Source: Bacteroidia bacterium
GTDB lineage: Bacteria > Bacteroidota > Bacteroidia > Flavobacteriales > Flavobacteriaceae
NCBI GenBank assembly: GCA_030431695.1
Contig: JAUIIU010000029.1
Coordinates: 1-34,117 of the forward strand
Direction: 5' to 3'
Length of the DNA stretch: 34,117 nucleotides
Of this stretch, positions 31,895 through 34,117 are shown one piece after another. A model generated the notes under the pieces. That model worked only from the letters and a program-made list of their open reading frames with translations. It had not been told where the DNA came from and did not search any database. How positions within the stretch are numbered: the stretch's first letter is position 1; every line of letters begins with the position of its first letter. The position numbers and the translations under genes were made by a program.

Positions 31895-32637
31895 TGTTTA
31901 AGAACATCATCAAGGGCCTTCGTGCCTACAGTGGAACTTTTAAGCTCATCAGCGAGCTTGGGTTGTGGAAATATTTCGGGGTGCCGATCCTGATCAGTGT
32001 GGTCATCGCCATCCTTATCGGGATTGGTGCCTATGGTCTTTCGGATAATATCGGAGGTCTGATCGCCAAAGCATGGGTTTGGGAATGGGGCTCCGAGACC
32101 TTCCGGACGATCAGCGACTTCCTGGGCGGCCTCATCATAATCGCATTGGGCCTCATCCTCTACAAACATACTGTCCTTGCGTTGAGCGCACCATTTATGA
32201 GTCCGGTTTCAGAAAAAATAGAAGCTCACCTTACCGGAATAACCCGCGAAACAGGGAATACTTCATTCATGGGATTACTATGGCGGGGAATACAGGTGAA
32301 CGGCCGAAACCTGGTCATGGAGATCTTCCTCTCCATCCCGATATTCATACTGGGCTTTATCCCGGTCATTGGTTTCCTTTCGGGTGTACTGCTGTTTTTC
32401 GTTCAATCGTACTATGCCGGTTTCGGTAATATGGATTATACCCTGGAGCGATATTTCGGATATAGCAAAAGCGTCCGTTTTGTAAGTGATCACCGCGGAA
32501 TTGCCATAGGGAACGGTATGGTCTTTATGCTGATGCTACTCATCCCTGTGATTGGGATCATCCTGGTCCTTCCTTTGTCGGTAACTGCCGCATCTACGGT
32601 AACCGTGGATATCCTAAATCCTTCGGAAAAGAAATGA
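31894..32637 (+). CDS. EI24/CysZ-like inner-membrane protein in the haem operon
   Basis: The 247-residue protein has four or five membrane helices and the N-terminal pattern FKNIIKGLRAYSGTFKLISELGLWKYFGVPILISVV typical of EI24-domain (PF07264) proteins related to sulfate transporter CysZ. It begins on the preceding stop codon (TAATG) and its own stop overlaps the hemF ATG (ATGA). A transport or scaffold function near HemE/HemF is possible, but the position between haem enzymes is the only evidence. Confidence 0.8.
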   Translation: MFKNIIKGLRAYSGTFKLISELGLWKYFGVPILISVVIAILIGIGAYGLSDNIGGLIAKAWVWEWGSETFRTISDFLGGLIIIALGLILYKHTVLALSAPFMSPVSEKIEAHLTGITRETGNTSFMGLLWRGIQVNGRNLVMEIFLSIPIFILGFIPVIGFLSGVLLFFVQSYYAGFGNMDYTLERYFGYSKSVRFVSDHRGIAIGNGMVFMLMLLIPVIGIILVLPLSVTAASTVTVDILNPSEKK

Positions 32638-33539
32638 AAGAACAATTCGTCAACTATATACGGGATCTCCAGGATATCATTACCACCAGGCTGGAGGCTA
32701 TCGACGGGAAGGCAACTTTCCGCGAGGACCTCTGGGAACGACCCGAAGGAGGTGGCGGAAGAACACGCGTTATACAGGATGGAGCCGTATTTGAAAAAGG
32801 CGGTGTGAATATCAGTGAGGTATTCGGGAAGTTGCCCGAAAGTATGCAGCAATATTTTGGAGTGGAACAGGCCGATTTTTTCGCCTGCGGACTAAGCCTT
32901 GTGCTTCACCCCCTGAATCCCTTCGTACCAACTGTTCATGCCAATTGGCGTTATTTCGAATTGTACGATTCCGAAGGAAATATAGTGACCCGCTGGTTTG
33001 GTGGCGGACAAGACCTTACTCCTTACTACCTGTTCGAAGAGGATGCGAGTCATTTTCACAACGTGTGCAAGCAGGCCTGCGATGCTCATGACAGTAGTTT
33101 CTATCCTAAATTCAAAAAACGATGTGACGAATATTTCTACAATTCACATCGAGGCGAAGCCAGGGGGATCGGCGGGTTATTCTTTGATTACCTGAAACCG
33201 ACAAACGAGATGACTATCGAACAATGGTACGATTTCGTAACGGAAATAGGAAACAGTTTCCTGGATGCCTACGTTCCTATTGTGGAAGAACGTAAAGACA
33301 TACCTTACGAAAAACACCACCGCGACTGGCAGGAGATACGCCGGGGGCGATACGTGGAGTTCAACCTGGTGCACGACAAGGGTACCTTGTTCGGACTGAG
33401 GACGAATGGAAGGATCGAAAGCATACTGATGAGTCTGCCACCGAAGGTACAATGGCTCTATGACTATCAGGTTGAGCAGGATAGTGAAGAAGAAAAATTG
33501 GTAATTGTATTAAAAAATCCCAGAAGCTGGGTGAAATAA
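32634..33539 (+). CDS. hemF: Oxygen-dependent coproporphyrinogen-III oxidase
   Basis: The 301-residue enzyme oxidatively decarboxylates coproporphyrinogen III to protoporphyrinogen IX using O2. Conserved stretches include ERPEGGGGRTRVIQDGAVFEKGGVNIS, LVLHPLNPFVPTVHANWRYFE, WFGGGQDLTPYY and EIRRGRYVEFNLVHDKGTLFGL. It starts at ATG 32634 overlapping the previous stop (ATGA). The use of HemF fits an aerobic life; an oxygen-independent HemN is not in this window. The product is the substrate of HemJ, encoded at 17597-18130. Confidence 0.96.
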   Translation: MKEQFVNYIRDLQDIITTRLEAIDGKATFREDLWERPEGGGGRTRVIQDGAVFEKGGVNISEVFGKLPESMQQYFGVEQADFFACGLSLVLHPLNPFVPTVHANWRYFELYDSEGNIVTRWFGGGQDLTPYYLFEEDASHFHNVCKQACDAHDSSFYPKFKKRCDEYFYNSHRGEARGIGGLFFDYLKPTNEMTIEQWYDFVTEIGNSFLDAYVPIVEERKDIPYEKHHRDWQEIRRGRYVEFNLVHDKGTLFGLRTNGRIESILMSLPPKVQWLYDYQVEQDSEEEKLVIVLKNPRSWVK

Positions 33540-33547
33540 GACAAACT

Positions 33548-34117
33548 ATGTATCCACTGAGAAGAAATCGAAGATTGCGAACATCCGAATCTATCAGGAG
33601 CCTGGTAAGGGAAACTATAATTACGCCGGATGATTTCCTGGTTCCGCTGTTCGTGGTTGAAGGGAAGCAGGTGAAGGAAGAGATCGGGTCTATGCCCGGT
33701 TATTACAGGTTCAGCCTGGATCTGCTCACTTCGGAAGTAAAAGAACTGTGGTCACTTGGCCTTAAAGGTGTTCTCTTGTTTGTAAAAGTGCCGGATAGCC
33801 TTAAAGACAATACCGGGAAGGAAGCCCTCAACCCCGAAGGGCTGATGCAAAGGGCGATCAAAACCGTCAAGGAGGCAGTGCCGGAAATGTTGGTCATGAC
33901 CGATGTGGCACTGGATCCGTATTCCAGTTACGGCCATGACGGGATCGTTTCCGAAGGTAAGATACTCAACGACGACACTAACGCGGTCCTGGCCGAAATG
34001 TCCCTGAGCCACGCAAAAGCAGGCGCCGATTTTGTTGCTCCCAGTGATATGATGGACGGAAGGATCTTCGAGATTCGGACCTTGCTGGAGGATGAAGGCT
34101 TTCACGACACCGGCATT
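33548..34117 (+). CDS. hemB: Delta-aminolevulinic acid dehydratase (partial, cut by window end)
   Basis: ATG at 33548, eight bases after the hemF stop, opens 190 codons that run off the right edge; full enzymes are about 325 residues. The start (YPLRRNRRLRTSESIRSLVRET) and the MTDVALDPYSSYGHDG segment identify porphobilinogen synthase, which joins two 5-aminolevulinates. At the usual zinc-binding Cys positions the sequence has Ala121, Asp123 and Asp131, as in the Mg/K-dependent type found in Pseudomonas. The catalytic lysines lie beyond the window. Confidence 0.94.
   Translation, partial: MYPLRRNRRLRTSESIRSLVRETIITPDDFLVPLFVVEGKQVKEEIGSMPGYYRFSLDLLTSEVKELWSLGLKGVLLFVKVPDSLKDNTGKEALNPEGLMQRAIKTVKEAVPEMLVMTDVALDPYSSYGHDGIVSEGKILNDDTNAVLAEMSLSHAKAGADFVAPSDMMDGRIFEIRTLLEDEGFHDTGI

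Noticed and set aside
1-34117. CRISPR arrays, tRNA/rRNA genes, prophage or further IS elements
   Set aside because: No regularly spaced repeats, cloverleaf sequences, phage genes or second transposase were seen on either strand.

Overview
The window looks like chromosomal DNA of a member of the Flavobacteriia (Bacteroidota), probably an aerobic marine or environmental Flavobacteriaceae. Supporting signs are a type IX secretion C-terminal sorting domain, repeated TAnnTTTG -7 promoter boxes, few purine-rich ribosome sites, a CarboxypepD_reg-like protein, a CzcA-TolC fusion and a flavobacterial-style haem operon. I cannot name the genus. I see no tRNA, rRNA or CRISPR array. No stretch over 300 bases lacks a gene; the longest is 1545-1809.

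Layout. (1) 1-10959, all host genes on the minus strand, is a metal-homeostasis region. It holds a small His/Cys-bearing exported protein, a CzcA-like RND pump fused to a TolC-type channel, its lipoprotein adaptor CzcB, a DtxR/MntR-type regulator, an outer-membrane-type protein and the start of a lipoprotein. (2) This run is interrupted by a complete 3,396-bp IS1595-family transposon (1621-5016), with 25-bp terminal inverted repeats (24/25 identical) and a perfect 8-bp target duplication, TTTATTTA. Besides the transposase it carries an overlapping three-gene cassette (252-aa unknown, PIN-domain nuclease, 43-aa charged peptide), three further small unknown genes, and a noncoding segment that can fold into a junction. 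I regard this as the most novel part of the window. (3) 11026-16017 holds a DjlA-like co-chaperone, a bacilliredoxin, PlsC acyltransferase, a CarboxypepD_reg-like exported protein, a radical SAM protein and a crotonase. (4) 16070-21237 is a compact minus-strand run: a VPS10/BNR-repeat exported protein, HemJ-type protoporphyrinogen oxidase and an NtrY-like sensor kinase. (5) 21331-23874 holds two tandem, translationally coupled PPK2 polyphosphate kinases and a T9SS-secreted META-like protein. (6) 23936-34117 is centred on haem synthesis: hemH abutting a MATE exporter gene, an AraC-family regulator, and divergently hemA-hemC-hemD-hemE-(DUF6973)-(EI24)-hemF-hemB.

Together the window encodes most of the C5 haem pathway: HemA, HemB, HemC, HemD, HemE, HemF, HemJ and HemH. 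Only glutamate-1-semialdehyde aminotransferase is absent, and it must lie elsewhere. Genes of the haem operon overlap by 1-8 bases or are separated by 1-8 bases, so they are probably co-transcribed and translationally coupled. Two genes of unknown role are locked between hemE and hemF. A 29-bp near-perfect palindrome lies between the AraC-family gene and hemA and is a good candidate operator. The metal region and the transposon are adjacent: the element landed inside the TTTATTTA that contains the czcB stop codon, leaving both czcB and the presumed mntR promoter intact.
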